A stretch of 64,000 bases of DNA from Desulfobacterales bacterium (GCA_016209225.1 JACQWO010000027.1:1-64000), one strand, 5' to 3'. Counted from the first letter of the stretch, positions 35,137 to 45,700 are shown. Numbers and translations are program-made. The notes: generated from the sequence alone by a model not told the origin.

Positions 35137-35922
35137 GTGAATATAATTGTATGTATAAAACAGGTCCCAGAAACAACAAACGTTAAGATAAATAGCGCCA
35201 CCAACACGCTTATCAGAGAGGGGGTAAAGGGTATTATTAACCCTTTTGACATGTATGCTATTGAAGAAGGGTTACGGATAAAAGAAAGGTTTGGTGGAAG
35301 AATTAGTGTTGTTAGTATGGGACCCCCTCAGGCAGAGGAGGCTTTGAGAGAGGCAGTTTCTTATGGAGTAGATGATGCTTTTTTACTAAGCGACCGGGCC
35401 TTTGCTGGAGCGGACACCCTGGCTACCTCTCGCACATTGGCTAAGGGCATAAAGAAGATTGGGAGTTTTGATCTTATTATTTGTGGTAAACAGGCTATTG
35501 ATGGAGATACTGCCCAGGTAGGACCTGGTATTGCTGAGAAGCTGGATATACCTTTTGTTGCTTTTGTCAGGAAGATAAGGAAGATTAATGATCACACTCT
35601 CAAAGTAGAGAGGATGATGGATGATGGATATGATGTCCTGGAAATAGTCCTCCCAGCCCTGATAACGGTGGTAAAGGAGATTAATGAACCGAGAATGCCT
35701 TCCTTAAAAGGGAAGATGAAAGCCAAGAGCATTGATATACCTGCATGGAGAGTAGCTGATTTAGAGATTAGTGAGGACAAAGTTGGGCTTAAAGGGTCTG
35801 CCACTCAAGTAATAAAGGTATTTACTCCAAAACGGGGTGGCAGGAGAGAGATGTTGGAAGGTTCGGTAGAAACCCAGGTAGACTTGTTGATTAACCGGCT
35901 GAATGATTTAAAGGTTATTTAA
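35137..35922 (+). CDS. etfB: Electron transfer flavoprotein beta subunit
   Basis: Start chosen at GTG 35137 (MNIIVCIKQVPET-like), because everything upstream in frame comes from a repeat. 261 residues. AMP-binding and FAD-docking blocks: VVSMGPPQAEEALREA near 62, ICGKQAIDGDTAQVGPG near 115, and the ETF-beta signature EPRMPSLKGKMKAK near 190. Partner of EtfA and acceptor for the acyl-CoA dehydrogenase. Cytoplasmic. Confidence 0.95.
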   Translation: MNIIVCIKQVPETTNVKINSATNTLIREGVKGIINPFDMYAIEEGLRIKERFGGRISVVSMGPPQAEEALREAVSYGVDDAFLLSDRAFAGADTLATSRTLAKGIKKIGSFDLIICGKQAIDGDTAQVGPGIAEKLDIPFVAFVRKIRKINDHTLKVERMMDDGYDVLEIVLPALITVVKEINEPRMPSLKGKMKAKSIDIPAWRVADLEISEDKVGLKGSATQVIKVFTPKRGGRREMLEGSVETQVDLLINRLNDLKVI

Positions 35923-35958
35923 AGTCTTTCCCCGAACCCTGTAAACTGAAGGTAGGTT

Positions 35959-37149
35959 ATGAGCATCAAAGTCGATATTGAGTTATGTACAGGATGTGGA
36001 GTCTGCGAAGAGGCATGTCCTTTTGGGGCTATCAGGATTAAAGATGACGTGGCATCTATAGATGATAGTTGTAATCTATGTGGCGCCTGCGTTGATGTTT
36101 GCAATTTTGAAGCTATTTCGATACAAGGGCTAAAAAAAACAGGCGGGGAGGGTAACGACTATAAAGGGGTATGGGTATTTGCCGAGCAGAGAAATGGCAA
36201 GATGGCCAGTGTTGTTTTGGAACTTCTGGGAGAGGGGAGGAAACTGGCTGATAAATTGGGAGTTGACCTTTCTGCTGTTTTACTTGGCGACAGTGTTGAA
36301 AAGCAGGCCAATGAATTGATATTCTATGGCGCTGACAAGGTATATGTTGTAGATGCCCCAATCCTTCGGGACTTTAATGATGAGATTTACAGCAGGGTCT
36401 TGGTTGATTTGATTAATGAATACAAACCAGAGATTGTGCTCTCCGGGGCTACTGCTGTTGGGAGGTCTTTCATCCCTGAGGTCTCTGCCAAGTTAGAAAC
36501 AGGTCTGACGGCAGATTGTACTGCTCTGGATATAGATACTGAAAGGAGAATCCTGCTCCAAACCCGTCCTGCCTTTGGAGGGAATATTATGGCCACCATT
36601 ATTTGCCCTGATGAACGCCCTCAAATGGCTACTGTTCGTCACAAGGTGATGAAAAAGGCGCCATATGATACGAATCGAAAAGGAGAGGTGATTAAAAAGG
36701 ATATCAATGGTTATGGCGTGAATCTCCGCACAAAGGTTCTTGAGGTGGTGGAAGAGATTGGAGAAACGGTAAATATAGCTGAGGCCGATGTAATTGTCTC
36801 CGGGGGGAGAGGGCTTCAAGACCCAAAGAATTTTAAACTCATTGAAGAATTGGCAAAAATCCTGGGCGGCGCTGTAGGCGCCTCTAGAGGCGCTGTTGAT
36901 GCTGGTTGGATCCCTTACTCGCACCAGGTTGGACAAACCGGAAAGACGGTTTGCCCCAAGCTGTATATTGCATGCGGAATATCAGGAGCGGTTCAGCATT
37001 TAGTCGGGATGCAGTCATCCGATGTTATTGTGGCTATTAATATAGATAAAGACGCCCCCATTTTTGATGTGGCTACTTTTGGTATTGTTGGGGATGTCTT
37101 TGAGGCTGTCCCTGCACTCATTAAAAGATTTAACGAACTAAGAGGATAG
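35959..37149 (+). CDS. etfA: Electron transfer flavoprotein alpha subunit with N-terminal 2[4Fe-4S] ferredoxin domain
   Basis: 396 residues. Residues 1-55 carry two cluster motifs: CTGCGVCEEACPFGA and CNLCGACVDVC. The ETF-alpha Rossmann part follows from about 70, and the C-terminal FAD domain has the signature YIACGISGAVQHLVGMQ (near 336). A ferredoxin-fused EtfA is typical of anaerobes such as clostridia and syntrophs and can exchange electrons with iron-sulfur partners, sometimes in electron-bifurcating systems. Bifurcation itself cannot be inferred from this gene alone. It follows etfB after 36 bases. Confidence 0.95.
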   Translation: MSIKVDIELCTGCGVCEEACPFGAIRIKDDVASIDDSCNLCGACVDVCNFEAISIQGLKKTGGEGNDYKGVWVFAEQRNGKMASVVLELLGEGRKLADKLGVDLSAVLLGDSVEKQANELIFYGADKVYVVDAPILRDFNDEIYSRVLVDLINEYKPEIVLSGATAVGRSFIPEVSAKLETGLTADCTALDIDTERRILLQTRPAFGGNIMATIICPDERPQMATVRHKVMKKAPYDTNRKGEVIKKDINGYGVNLRTKVLEVVEEIGETVNIAEADVIVSGGRGLQDPKNFKLIEELAKILGGAVGASRGAVDAGWIPYSHQVGQTGKTVCPKLYIACGISGAVQHLVGMQSSDVIVAINIDKDAPIFDVATFGIVGDVFEAVPALIKRFNELRG

Positions 37150-37158
37150 GAGTTGCCC

Positions 37159-38091
37159 ATGGTTAAATCGGCATTTATATTTCCTGGGCAGGGTTCTCAG
37201 TATATTGGTATGGGAAAGGAACTCTATGACAATTTCACAGTCGTAAGGGAGACCTTTGAAGAGGCGAATGATTCTTTAGGCATGGACATAAAAAAAATCT
37301 GTTTCGAAGATCCCAATGGTGAAATAGGGTTGACAGTTAATACTCAACCTGCTGTATTGACAGCTAGTATTGCTGCACTCCGGGTCTTGAACCAGGAAAC
37401 GGATATACAGCCATCCCTTGTTGCCGGTCATAGTTTAGGAGAGTACAGTTCTTTGGTTGCGGCTAAATCATTGAGTTTTTCTGATGCCGTGAAGATAGTT
37501 CAACAAAGGGGAAGATTTATGCAAGAGGCAGTACCGATAGGTACCGGAACTATGGCAGCTATTATAGGGATGCAGGAAGAAGTTGTGGAAAAGATTTGCG
37601 CTGAGATAACGAAGGATGGAAGTCTAGTCTCGCCGGCCAACTACAACAGTCCGGATCAAATTGTTGTCTCTGGAGAATCTACAGCAGTTCAAAATGCCAT
37701 TGATTTAGCGAAAGAAAGAGGCGCCAGGAGGGCTGTTGTTTTGAATGTCAGTGCCCCTTTTCACTGTAGTCTTATGAAGCCGGCTATGGAGAGGCTTGCA
37801 GTTGAATTAGAGAAGTTTTCTTTCAAGGACATACAGACCCCTGTGATTTCAAATGTTGATGCCGATATTAATACCTTTAGGGAAAGGGTTAAAGATCTCT
37901 TGATAAAGCAGGTATGTAATCCGGTAAAATGGGCGCAGTCTGTGGAAAGGATGATTAAAGAAGACGTAAATATGGTTATTGAAGTTGGGCCTGGTAAGGT
38001 TCTGTCAGGATTAATGAGGAAGATTAGCGACAAGGTAAGGATACGAAATGTGGAGGATATTAAAAGTTTAAAGAGGGTTCAAGAAGACTAG
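37159..38091 (+). CDS. fabD: Malonyl-CoA:ACP transacylase
   Basis: Start chosen at ATG 37159: AGGAG is six bases upstream; a TTG two codons earlier would be too close. 310 residues. FIFPGQGSQYIGMG at the N-terminus, nucleophile Ser in AGHSLGEYSSL near 92, catalytic His in APFHCSLM near 201. It charges ACP with malonyl groups. Confidence 0.97.
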   Translation: MVKSAFIFPGQGSQYIGMGKELYDNFTVVRETFEEANDSLGMDIKKICFEDPNGEIGLTVNTQPAVLTASIAALRVLNQETDIQPSLVAGHSLGEYSSLVAAKSLSFSDAVKIVQQRGRFMQEAVPIGTGTMAAIIGMQEEVVEKICAEITKDGSLVSPANYNSPDQIVVSGESTAVQNAIDLAKERGARRAVVLNVSAPFHCSLMKPAMERLAVELEKFSFKDIQTPVISNVDADINTFRERVKDLLIKQVCNPVKWAQSVERMIKEDVNMVIEVGPGKVLSGLMRKISDKVRIRNVEDIKSLKRVQED

Positions 38092-38121
38092 AGACTATAG
38101 AGGGGACGAGGGGGTTAATAA

Positions 38122-38862
38122 ATGAATTTAAAAGGCAAGGCGGCAGTAATAACCGGATCTGCTCAGGGTATTGGTAGGGCAATTGCTATCCTATTGGCAA
38201 AGAAGGGAGCGGACATTGTAGTCTCTGATCTTAATTCTGAAAAGGCCCAGGAGGTGGCAAGAGAGATTGAAAAGATGGGAAGGAGATGCCTCGTTACCAT
38301 AACCAATGTGGCTGATTTTAAAGAGGCCGAGCAGATGATAAACAAAACAGTTGAGGGATTAGGCCGTATTGATATCCTGGTGAATAATGCCGGGATAGTT
38401 AAAGACAGTCTTCTTTTGAGAATGAAAGAAGAGAGTTGGGATCAGGTTTTGAGTGTGAATCTGAAGGGTACCTTTAACTGTACAAAGGCAGCAGTCAAGT
38501 TTATGGTAAAACAGAGAAGCGGAAAGATTGTAAATATTGCATCCATTTCAGGGGAAATGGGGAATATTGGTCAGGCAAACTATTCCGCTTCCAAGGCAGG
38601 GGTAATCGGTTTTACAAAAACTGCAGCAAGAGAGCTTGCCTCAAGAGGAATAAACGTTAATGCTGTTGCCCCTGGTTTTATTGATACACTTATGACTCAG
38701 TCTTTGCCCGAGGATATTAGAGAAAACCTGAAAAAACAGATTCCTGTTGAGAGATTAGGGACGCCTGAAGATATAGCTGAAGCTGTTTACTTTCTTGTCT
38801 CCGATGCATCAAGTTATATTACAGGTCAAGTAATCAATGTTAATGGGGGTTTGTATATGTAG
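38122..38862 (+). CDS. fabG: 3-oxoacyl-ACP reductase
   Basis: 246 residues, short-chain dehydrogenase. NADPH-binding TGSAQGIGRAI near 12, NNAGIV near 88, catalytic Ser in NIASISGEMG near 140 and YSASKAG near 154-160. The C-terminal LVSDASSYITGQVINVNGG is standard. Reduces beta-ketoacyl-ACP. Confidence 0.97.
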   Translation: MNLKGKAAVITGSAQGIGRAIAILLAKKGADIVVSDLNSEKAQEVAREIEKMGRRCLVTITNVADFKEAEQMINKTVEGLGRIDILVNNAGIVKDSLLLRMKEESWDQVLSVNLKGTFNCTKAAVKFMVKQRSGKIVNIASISGEMGNIGQANYSASKAGVIGFTKTAARELASRGINVNAVAPGFIDTLMTQSLPEDIRENLKKQIPVERLGTPEDIAEAVYFLVSDASSYITGQVINVNGGLYM

Positions 38863-38925
38863 GATTGTGGTAATTTCCTATGTTAAATAAAAGAAAAGAA
38901 TAATTTTATAGGAGGTGTAAAGTTA

Positions 38926-39165
38926 ATGGGAAATGAATCTGTTGAGGCAAAAATTAAGGCTATCATAGTTGAACAACTTGGGATAGACGCAGAGGATGTT
39001 GTTAACGAGGCGTCCTTTGTTGACGATTTGGGTGCGGATTCATTGGATTTAGTTGAGTTAATAATGGCTCTTGAGGAGGAGTTTGGTCAAGAGATATCCG
39101 ATGAAGAAGCAGAAAACATTCAAACTGTTCAAGAGGCTATTGATTATATTTCTGAGCATCTATAA
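38926..39165 (+). CDS. acpP: Acyl carrier protein
   Basis: 79 residues, strongly acidic. The phosphopantetheine Ser is in [11 protein letters not shown] near residue 41. Ribosome site ATAGGAGGTG. It carries acyl chains for the neighbouring fab enzymes. Confidence 0.98.
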   Translation: MGNESVEAKIKAIIVEQLGIDAEDVVNEASFVDDLGADSLDLVELIMALEEEFGQEISDEEAENIQTVQEAIDYISEHL

Positions 39166-39230
39166 TTATGGAGATAATGTAATTCAGACATTAAGACTAG
39201 CCAAAGATATTTGAAATTTTTCCAATTCAG

Positions 39231-39355
39231 AGAATCCAGGAGTCAGAAGTCAGAATGAAAAGACAATTCTTGCTCGTTTTGTTCGTGGCTCAAGGCATAG
39301 GGTTAACCAATCTCTATTCTGGATCCTGGCTCCTGACTTCTGACTTCTAAATTCT
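39231..39355. repeat. Palindromic intergenic repeat, family D
   Basis: AGAATCCAGGAGTCAGAAGTC on the left and GGATCCTGGCTCCTGACTTCTG on the right pair around about 60 bases. It lies between acpP and fabF and could form a hairpin that tunes their relative expression. Confidence 0.65.
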
Positions 39356-39375
39356 AACTTTTTGGAGGTGCTACC

Positions 39376-40617
39376 TTGAAGAGGAGGGTTGTAGTAACGG
39401 GGTTGGGGGCAGTGACTCCTTTAGGGATTGGGGTAGAAAAAACATGGAAAGCCTTATGTGCAGGAAAGTCAGGGATTAGCAAGATTTCCCGTTTTGATAC
39501 AACGAATTTTCAAACAAAGATCGCTGGTGAAGTAAAGAATTTTGATCCGGAAGACTTCTTAGAAAAGAAACAAGTAAGAAGGATGGACTCGTTCGTCCAT
39601 TATTGCATGGCATCAACTATTATGGCTATGGAGGATTCAAAACTTGAAGTTGCAAACCAAGATGCTGAAAGAATTGGGGTCCTTATCGGGACAGGACTGG
39701 GTGGTTTACCAACCTTAGAGAAAAACCATACCCTTTTACTGGAAGGGGGACCTAAAAAGATATCACCTTTCTTTATACCTATGATGATTGCCAATATGGC
39801 ACCAGGACAGATAGCTATTCATTTTGGGATTAAGGGTCCTAATACCTGTGTTGTTACAGCCTGTGCAGCCGGTTCTCATGCTATTGGGGATTCATATAAA
39901 CTAATACAGCGGGGTGATGCAGACATTGTGATTACCGGAGGGACAGAGGCAACCATAACCCCTTTGAATATTGGTGGTTTTAATGCGATGAAGGCTATTT
40001 CCACTAATAACGATGAACCCGAAAAAGCCAGCCGTCCTTTTGATAAAAATAGAGACGGTTTTGTTCCGGCAGAAGGCGCTGGGACGATTATTTTAGAAGA
40101 ACTGGAACTGGCCCTTAAGAGGGGAGCCAATATCTATGGTGAGATTATTGGTTATGGACTAACCAGTGATGCCTTTCATATAACCGCCCCTGACCCTCAA
40201 GGAAGCGGAGCAGCCAGATGTATGAAGATGGCATTGAATGATGCCAATATATTACCCGATGAAGTGGATTATATCAATGCCCATGGTACCTCTACACCAA
40301 TGAACGATACGATAGAAACCATTGCCATAAAGACCGTCTTTAATGAGTACAGCAAAAAGATTCCCGTAAGTTCCACTAAGTCTATGACTGGCCACTTACT
40401 TGGTGCGGCAGGGGGGGTTGAGGCAGTCTTTACAATTCTGACAATTCGTGATGGAATTATTCCGCCTACCATAAACTATGAGACGCCCGACCCCGATTGC
40501 GATCTGGATTATGTCCCTAATATAGCGAGAAAAGCTGATGTTAAGATAGCTGTTTCTAACTCCTTTGGTTTTGGTGGGACAAATGCTACGCTGGTCTTTA
40601 AGAGGTTTGAAGGTTAA
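39376..40617 (+). CDS. fabF: 3-oxoacyl-ACP synthase II
   Basis: 413 residues, start TTG behind GGAGGTGCTACC. Catalytic Cys in VTACAAGSH (about 163), His in NAHGTSTP (about 303), Lys-His in [15 protein letters not shown] (about 335-340). Elongating condensing enzyme of the operon. It is a clear paralogue of the gene at 5406, which shares long blocks such as PEKASRPFD. Confidence 0.97.
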   Translation: MKRRVVVTGLGAVTPLGIGVEKTWKALCAGKSGISKISRFDTTNFQTKIAGEVKNFDPEDFLEKKQVRRMDSFVHYCMASTIMAMEDSKLEVANQDAERIGVLIGTGLGGLPTLEKNHTLLLEGGPKKISPFFIPMMIANMAPGQIAIHFGIKGPNTCVVTACAAGSHAIGDSYKLIQRGDADIVITGGTEATITPLNIGGFNAMKAISTNNDEPEKASRPFDKNRDGFVPAEGAGTIILEELELALKRGANIYGEIIGYGLTSDAFHITAPDPQGSGAARCMKMALNDANILPDEVDYINAHGTSTPMNDTIETIAIKTVFNEYSKKIPVSSTKSMTGHLLGAAGGVEAVFTILTIRDGIIPPTINYETPDPDCDLDYVPNIARKADVKIAVSNSFGFGGTNATLVFKRFEG

Positions 40618-40622
40618 AAAAG

Positions 40623-41141
40623 ATGAGAATCATTATTGGTTCTGACCATGGAGGTCTTGAATTAAAGGAGTCTATAAAACAATCTTTATCTAAAGATATG
40701 AAGATAGACTTTTATGATGTTGGTACATGTAGCAGCGAATCTGTGGATTACCCCACCTTTGGCAGTATGGTTGCGGAAAAGGTACAAAAGGGAGAATTCG
40801 AAAGGGGAATTCTTCTCTGTGGAACCGGGATTGGTATGTCCATAGTTGCCAACAAGTTTCCGAAGATACGGGCTGCTTTATGTCACGATACATATACTGC
40901 AAGAATGAGCAGAGAGCACAATGACTCCAATATCCTTATTATTGGCGGAAGAGTTACAGGTAAGGATGTTGCCATGGAAATAGTTAAAGCATGGCTTACC
41001 AGTGAATTTCAAGGAGGAAGACACCAGCGAAGGTTGGAAAAGATAGCCGATATAGAGAAAGCCATTTGTGATGGCCTCGTACTAAGTCAAAATTGGGATG
41101 GCAAAGTAAAAAGCTCCAGATGCAAGGCGCGCAAATCCTGA
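40623..41141 (+). CDS. rpiB: Ribose-5-phosphate isomerase B
   Basis: Interconverts ribose-5-P and ribulose-5-P. Signatures: [13 protein letters not shown] at the start, [14 protein letters not shown] near 40, [17 protein letters not shown] near 60-76, and [16 protein letters not shown] near 98. The frame has 172 codons against about 150 in most RpiB. The last 14 residues ([14 protein letters not shown]) and the stop are encoded by the family B repeat beginning at 41098, so the tail is acquired. It follows fabF by five bases. Confidence 0.95.
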   Translation: MRIIIGSDHGGLELKESIKQSLSKDMKIDFYDVGTCSSESVDYPTFGSMVAEKVQKGEFERGILLCGTGIGMSIVANKFPKIRAALCHDTYTARMSREHNDSNILIIGGRVTGKDVAMEIVKAWLTSEFQGGRHQRRLEKIADIEKAICDGLVLSQNWDGKVKSSRCKARKS

Positions 41142-41222
41142 GGAGTGAAGCGTACTTGGGGGTACGCTGCAACGACGAAGGATGCAGCGCAACGCCGCAG
41201 ATGGACTTTTTACGAAGCCATC
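41098..41222 (-). repeat. MITE-like palindromic repeat, family B copy 2 (inverted)
   Basis: 125 bases, near-identical to the reverse complement of 3518-3643: GATGGCAAAGTAAAAAGCTC on the left and GGACTTTTTACGAAGCCATC on the right. It overlaps the 3' end of rpiB by 44 bases. A lone 14-base end, GATGGCTTCGTAAA, recurs at 63428-63441. Confidence 0.88.
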
Positions 41223-41261
41223 ATTTGTGATTCTCAATCTACCAGGCCTGTGGAGAAATAG

Positions 41262-42512
41262 ATGTCGATTTTAAGAGAGACGGATCCAGAGATTGCAGAT
41301 GTTATTCGACTAGAGACGAAAAGACAGGCATATAGGCTGGAGTTAATCGCTTCTGAAAACTTTGTAAGTGAAGCAGTATTAGAAGCCCAGGGCAGTATTC
41401 TGACCAACAAATATGCGGAGGGGTATCCTAAAAAGAGATACTATGGAGGATGTGAATTTGTAGATAGTGTTGAAAACCTGGCTATAACCAGAGGTAAAGA
41501 GTTATTTGGCGCTGATCATGTTAATGTTCAGCCTCACTCCGGGACGCAGGCTAACATGGCCGTTTATTTTTCTGTACTAAGCCCTGGAGATACCATCATG
41601 GGGATGAGCATGACCCATGGCGGTCATCTCACCCATGGTAGTCCTGTTAGTTTTTCTGGTAAACTGTATAATGTAATTACCTATGGGGTGACCAGGGATA
41701 CCCAGAGGATTGATTATGATGGAGTGGAGAGGTTAGCCAAAGATAATAGACCGAAGTTGATTGTGGTAGGGGCGAGTGCCTATCCCAGAACCATAGATTT
41801 CCATCGCTTCCGAAGGATTGCCGATGATGTAGGGTCATACCTTATGGTGGATATGGCCCATATCGCGGGATTAATTGCAACTGGATTACATCCCAACCCT
41901 GTGCCCCATGCTGCGTTTGTTACTTCTACCACTCACAAAACACTACGAGGCCCTAGGGGGGGATTGATTTTATGCAAGAAGGAATTTGCCAAAATTATAG
42001 ATAGATGTGTATTCCCAGGAATACAAGGTGGTCCTCTTATGCATATCATTGCTGCAAAAGCAGTTGCATTTAAAGAGGCACTTTCACCAGGATTCAAGGA
42101 CTATCAAAAGCAGGTAACCAGTAATGCTTCCACCTTGGCCATGGAGCTCCAAAAAAGAGGATATGAGTTGGTAGCAGGTGGGACGGATACCCATCTTGTA
42201 CTTATGGATCTGACCAAGACCAATCTAACAGGCAAGGTTGCAGAAGAGGCATTAGACGAGGCCGGTATTACAGTAAACAAGAATGAGATCCCCTTCGATA
42301 GCAGGGGGCCAGTTATTACCAGTGGTATAAGGATTGGGGCATCGGCGGTAACCACTAGGGGCATGAAAGAATCTGAGATGAAGGTGATTGCTGATTTTAT
42401 ATCACAGGTTCTCAGCGATGTGGGTAATAAATCTAACCTAAAAAGGATTAGAGACATGGTTTTTGATCTATGTAAGAAATTCCCCCTATACCAGGGTAGA
42501 CTAAAAGAGTAA
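41262..42512 (+). CDS. glyA: Serine hydroxymethyltransferase
   Basis: 416 residues. PLP enzyme making glycine and methylene-THF from serine. [19 protein letters not shown] near 28, [15 protein letters not shown] near 51, PLP lysine in [12 protein letters not shown] near 228. Full length; start at ATG with GTGGAGAAAT upstream. Confidence 0.97.
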   Translation: MSILRETDPEIADVIRLETKRQAYRLELIASENFVSEAVLEAQGSILTNKYAEGYPKKRYYGGCEFVDSVENLAITRGKELFGADHVNVQPHSGTQANMAVYFSVLSPGDTIMGMSMTHGGHLTHGSPVSFSGKLYNVITYGVTRDTQRIDYDGVERLAKDNRPKLIVVGASAYPRTIDFHRFRRIADDVGSYLMVDMAHIAGLIATGLHPNPVPHAAFVTSTTHKTLRGPRGGLILCKKEFAKIIDRCVFPGIQGGPLMHIIAAKAVAFKEALSPGFKDYQKQVTSNASTLAMELQKRGYELVAGGTDTHLVLMDLTKTNLTGKVAEEALDEAGITVNKNEIPFDSRGPVITSGIRIGASAVTTRGMKESEMKVIADFISQVLSDVGNKSNLKRIRDMVFDLCKKFPLYQGRLKE

Positions 42513-42536
42513 ACAAATCCGCTGGAGTTTTTCTGG

Positions 42537-42995
42537 ATGTCAAGACCAAGCTGGGAAGAATATTTTATGGATATAACCTTTTTGGTAGCAAAACGGGCAA
42601 CATGCCGCAGGCGCCAGGTAGGGGCTGTTTTAGTTAAGGACAAAAGGGTACTGTCAACCGGGTATAATGGGGCGCCCATGGGGCTTGCCCACTGTTTGGA
42701 TATTGGGTGTTTAAGAGAGCAAAACAATATTCCTTCCGGTGAAAGGCATGAGTTGTGCAGAGGTTTGCATGCAGAGCAGAATGCTATAATTCAAGCGGCT
42801 TATCATGGTGTGAGTGTCAATGATTCAATATTGTTTTGTACCAATCTCCCATGTATTATCTGTCTTAAGATGATAATCAATGCGGGAATCAAGAAGATTG
42901 TCTACAAGGATGGTTATGCTGACGAGTTGTCTTATGATATGATAAGAGAATCTGGGATTGAATTAGCAGAATACAGAGTTGAAGAAAAGATTTGA
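42537..42995 (+). CDS. dCMP deaminase (ComEB-like)
   Basis: 152 residues, zinc cytidine/deoxycytidylate deaminase. Zinc motif GLHAEQNAI near 77 (HAE) and [10 protein letters not shown] near 104 (PCxxC). [14 protein letters not shown] near 42 is typical of dCMP deaminases, which feed dUMP to thymidylate synthesis. 24 bases after glyA, so folate/thymidylate supply is grouped. Confidence 0.93.
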   Translation: MSRPSWEEYFMDITFLVAKRATCRRRQVGAVLVKDKRVLSTGYNGAPMGLAHCLDIGCLREQNNIPSGERHELCRGLHAEQNAIIQAAYHGVSVNDSILFCTNLPCIICLKMIINAGIKKIVYKDGYADELSYDMIRESGIELAEYRVEEKI

Positions 42996-43000
42996 GATTT

Positions 43001-43924
43001 TTATGCCTCCAAGAACCCCTTCGTTTTTTGTATTATCCTTGGATAGTCATAGGGATATGCATACCAGTTAATCTCCGGGTCAGCCCTGAACCAGGTCATC
43101 TGGCGTTTGGCATACCTCTTTGTTCCTTGTTTCACTTGCAAAATAGCATCATCTAGCGAAAATTCCCCCATAAGATAACCGGTGACCTGTTTATATCCTA
43201 ATCCTTGCATGGAGTTTAAATCCCTTGCATATCCCATATCCAAAAGGCATTTTACCTCGTCTACAAGACCAATGGCAATCATCCTGTCAACCCTTTTTTC
43301 TATCCTTGAGTAGAGATATTTACGGTCTATATAGAGTCCAATCTTGAAAGTATCAAAGGGAGAGTCTTTAAAGCTATGTTTCTCATGGTATTCAGATAAT
43401 GGTTTTTGTGTTAACCGACAAACCTCTATCGCCCGTATTATCCTAAAAGAGTCATTTGGATGAAGTCTTGCAGCAGTAACCGGATCTAGCTCTGATAATT
43501 CTTTATAGAGATAGTCATTGCCTGCAAGTACTGCTTTTTTTATAAGCGTTCGTCGGAGTTCTGGATCAGTTCCTGGACCTTTGAACAGACCTCTAGTCAG
43601 CGCCTTGATGTAGAGCCCTGTTCCCCCTGCTATAATAGCAACTTTGCCCTGTCTATCAACGTTGGAGGTTACCTCTCTTGCTTCTTGTTTGAACAAGGCT
43701 GCACTGAACTCCTCATCAGGATACAGGATGTCTATCAGATGATGCTTTACCTTCTCCTGTTCATCAGATGTTGGCTTCGCTGTCCCAATGTCCATATACC
43801 TGTAGACCTGCATAGAATCGGCACTTATGATCTCTGCGTTAATTCTTGCAGCCAATTCTAAAGCCAATTGAGACTTACCAACAGCCGTAGGACCCACGAT
43901 TATTATTATCCTGGGTTTATTCAT
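43001..43924 (-). CDS. miaA: tRNA dimethylallyltransferase
   Basis: 307 residues. P-loop GPTAVGKSQLAL near 8-18, ISADSMQVYRYMDIGTAKP near 33-51, GGTGLYIKAL near 100, GLGYKQVTGYL near 240, and the C-terminal YAKRQMTWFR. It prenylates A37 of tRNAs reading UNN codons. Convergent with the dCMP deaminase gene; its start is directly adjacent to the hisG stop. Confidence 0.97.
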   Translation of the reverse strand: MNKPRIIIIVGPTAVGKSQLALELAARINAEIISADSMQVYRYMDIGTAKPTSDEQEKVKHHLIDILYPDEEFSAALFKQEAREVTSNVDRQGKVAIIAGGTGLYIKALTRGLFKGPGTDPELRRTLIKKAVLAGNDYLYKELSELDPVTAARLHPNDSFRIIRAIEVCRLTQKPLSEYHEKHSFKDSPFDTFKIGLYIDRKYLYSRIEKRVDRMIAIGLVDEVKCLLDMGYARDLNSMQGLGYKQVTGYLMGEFSLDDAILQVKQGTKRYAKRQMTWFRADPEINWYAYPYDYPRIIQKTKGFLEA

Positions 43925-44797
43925 TTACACAACTTTATTCAAAGGATACTCGATAATCCCCTCTGCACCTGCTTCTTGCAGCTTTGGGATCAACTCACGG
44001 ACTATACTTTTGTCTACTATGGTTTCAACTGAGTACCATTCCTGTTTATAGAGCTTTGCTATGGTTGGAGCTTTTAAGCTTGGAAGTATTTTAGTAAGTT
44101 TATCCATGCCTTCCTCAGCAATGTTCATCTTTAAACCAACCCTACTCTCCGCCTGTAGGGCACCATTGAGCAAAATCCTAACCTGTTCGATCTTCTTCTG
44201 TTTCCATGTGTCCTGCATGGACTTCTTATTCGCTATCAGTTGGGTATTGGATTGCATCAATTCATGGACAATGCGAAGACCATGAGCCCTGATAGTACTA
44301 CCTGTTTCAGTAACCTCTACTATTGCATCAACCAACCCCTCCACTACCTTAGCCTCAGTCGCTCCCCATGAAAACTCCACTTCGACATTTATGCTTCTGT
44401 CGGAGAAGAATTTTTTGGTGAAACTCACAAGTTCTGTTGAGATTCTTTTCCCTTCTAAATCCTCCAGTCTTTTAATCGGTGAATCCTCCGGCACGACTAA
44501 GACCCATTTTGTCGGTCTTTGCGTTACTTTTGAATATATCAAATCCTGAACAGCAACTACATCAGATCCATTTTCGAGAATCCAATCCTTACCCGTCAAC
44601 CCCACATCCAGGGTTCCCGCTTCTACATATCTAGACATCTCCTGAGCCCTGATAAGAGAACATTTAATCTCTTTGTCGTTGATTTCCGGAAAATAATTCC
44701 GAGAATCAGCCAGTATTTTCCAACCGGCCTTTCCAAACAAATCAATTGTAGCCTTTTCCAAGCTTCCTTTAGGTATCCCTAATTTTAAAATACTCAT
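43925..44797 (-). CDS. hisG: ATP phosphoribosyltransferase, long form
   Basis: Start chosen at 44797 ([13 protein letters not shown]), behind GGAGGAGCAATTA; a frame to 44821 is less likely. 290 residues, the long HisG with a C-terminal regulatory domain (from about 205: [16 protein letters not shown] and KAPTIAKLY). The catalytic core has [29 protein letters not shown] near 75, and [15 protein letters not shown] near 170. First step of histidine synthesis, probably feedback-inhibited by His. It is separated from hisBHAF at 57-61 kb. Confidence 0.96.
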   Translation of the reverse strand: MSILKLGIPKGSLEKATIDLFGKAGWKILADSRNYFPEINDKEIKCSLIRAQEMSRYVEAGTLDVGLTGKDWILENGSDVVAVQDLIYSKVTQRPTKWVLVVPEDSPIKRLEDLEGKRISTELVSFTKKFFSDRSINVEVEFSWGATEAKVVEGLVDAIVEVTETGSTIRAHGLRIVHELMQSNTQLIANKKSMQDTWKQKKIEQVRILLNGALQAESRVGLKMNIAEEGMDKLTKILPSLKAPTIAKLYKQEWYSVETIVDKSIVRELIPKLQEAGAEGIIEYPLNKVV

Positions 44798-45013
44798 ATT
44801 AATTGCTCCTCCAGCCTTCATAATATCTCAGCAATTCTACAATTCATTCAAAATAAACATAACTTCCGGCTTACAACTCCTCAAGTCTGTTGCGAAGCAA
44901 CTAACTCGTATATATCATACTGCTTGTATACCGTTTGTCAAGTTGGATTTTGGGAACCCCTTGATGGGGTTTGACTCGACTCCGATTTACAAGGGGACAG
45001 GATGAACTAGTTA

Positions 45014-45700
45014 CTATAGACGTCTTTCGCCGGTGGCCAATTCTAAAAGCCCATTACGGTCCAGTATCTGGATACGACGAGGCCCGTCCAAACAGATGAG
45101 TTCCTCTTTGGCCATTCTGGCTAAGATTCGGGAAAGGGTTTCGGGGATCGTGCCTAAAAGGCTCGCCAATTGACCTTTAGAGATATCTAAGATCAGGTGA
45201 TCGTTTTCGTTTTTGTGTTCGCTGAGATAGAGAAGGTAGGTGCTAAGCCTCCCGGGTACTTCCTTCAGGGAGAGATCCTCGATCAGCATGGTGAACGTCC
45301 GCAGACGCCGTGATAATACGGCCAGCATACTCAAGGCTATAGACGGATTTTTCCTGATCAGATCAATAAATGCATCTCTGGGGAAGAAAAAGACACGGCT
45401 CTCTTCGATGGATTCTGCATGAGCCGGAAAGAGTTCGCCGGCAAAGACCGGTACTTCACCAAATGGCTCTCCCTGACCAAAAAAATGAAGAATCTGTTCC
45501 TTACCCTCTTGGGAGACTTTGAATATCTTGACCCGTCCCGAAATAACAACGTAAAGGCCATTCCCTTCATCACCCTCTGAAAATATGATTTGCCCTCGTC
45601 TGAATATCTGATCTACCACTATAGTGGTCAAGTCTTCGTGGTATTCTTTGGGGAGACCCTGAAACAGAGGAATAGCGGCTATATGATCGATTATATGCAT
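45014..45700 (-). CDS. Crp/Fnr-family regulator, probable HcpR
   Basis: 228 residues. cNMP-binding-like beta barrel at about 12-120 (FRRGQIIFSEGDEGNGLYVV, given as landmark FSEGDEGNG), a long dimer helix and a C-terminal winged helix with KGQLASLLGTIPETLSRIL (about 172-190). No Fnr-type N-terminal Cys cluster is present. It is divergent from hcp. Two perfect TTGAC-N4-GTCAA palindromes lie between the genes, matching the type of site described for HcpR, the nitrosative-stress regulator of anaerobes that often controls hcp. Assignment rests on context plus motif. Confidence 0.85.
   Translation of the reverse strand: MHIIDHIAAIPLFQGLPKEYHEDLTTIVVDQIFRRGQIIFSEGDEGNGLYVVISGRVKIFKVSQEGKEQILHFFGQGEPFGEVPVFAGELFPAHAESIEESRVFFFPRDAFIDLIRKNPSIALSMLAVLSRRLRTFTMLIEDLSLKEVPGRLSTYLLYLSEHKNENDHLILDISKGQLASLLGTIPETLSRILARMAKEELICLDGPRRIQILDRNGLLELATGERRL

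Noticed and set aside
37153-37158. TTG start for fabD two codons earlier
   Set aside because: It would lie only two bases from AGGAG; the ATG at 37159 has normal spacing.
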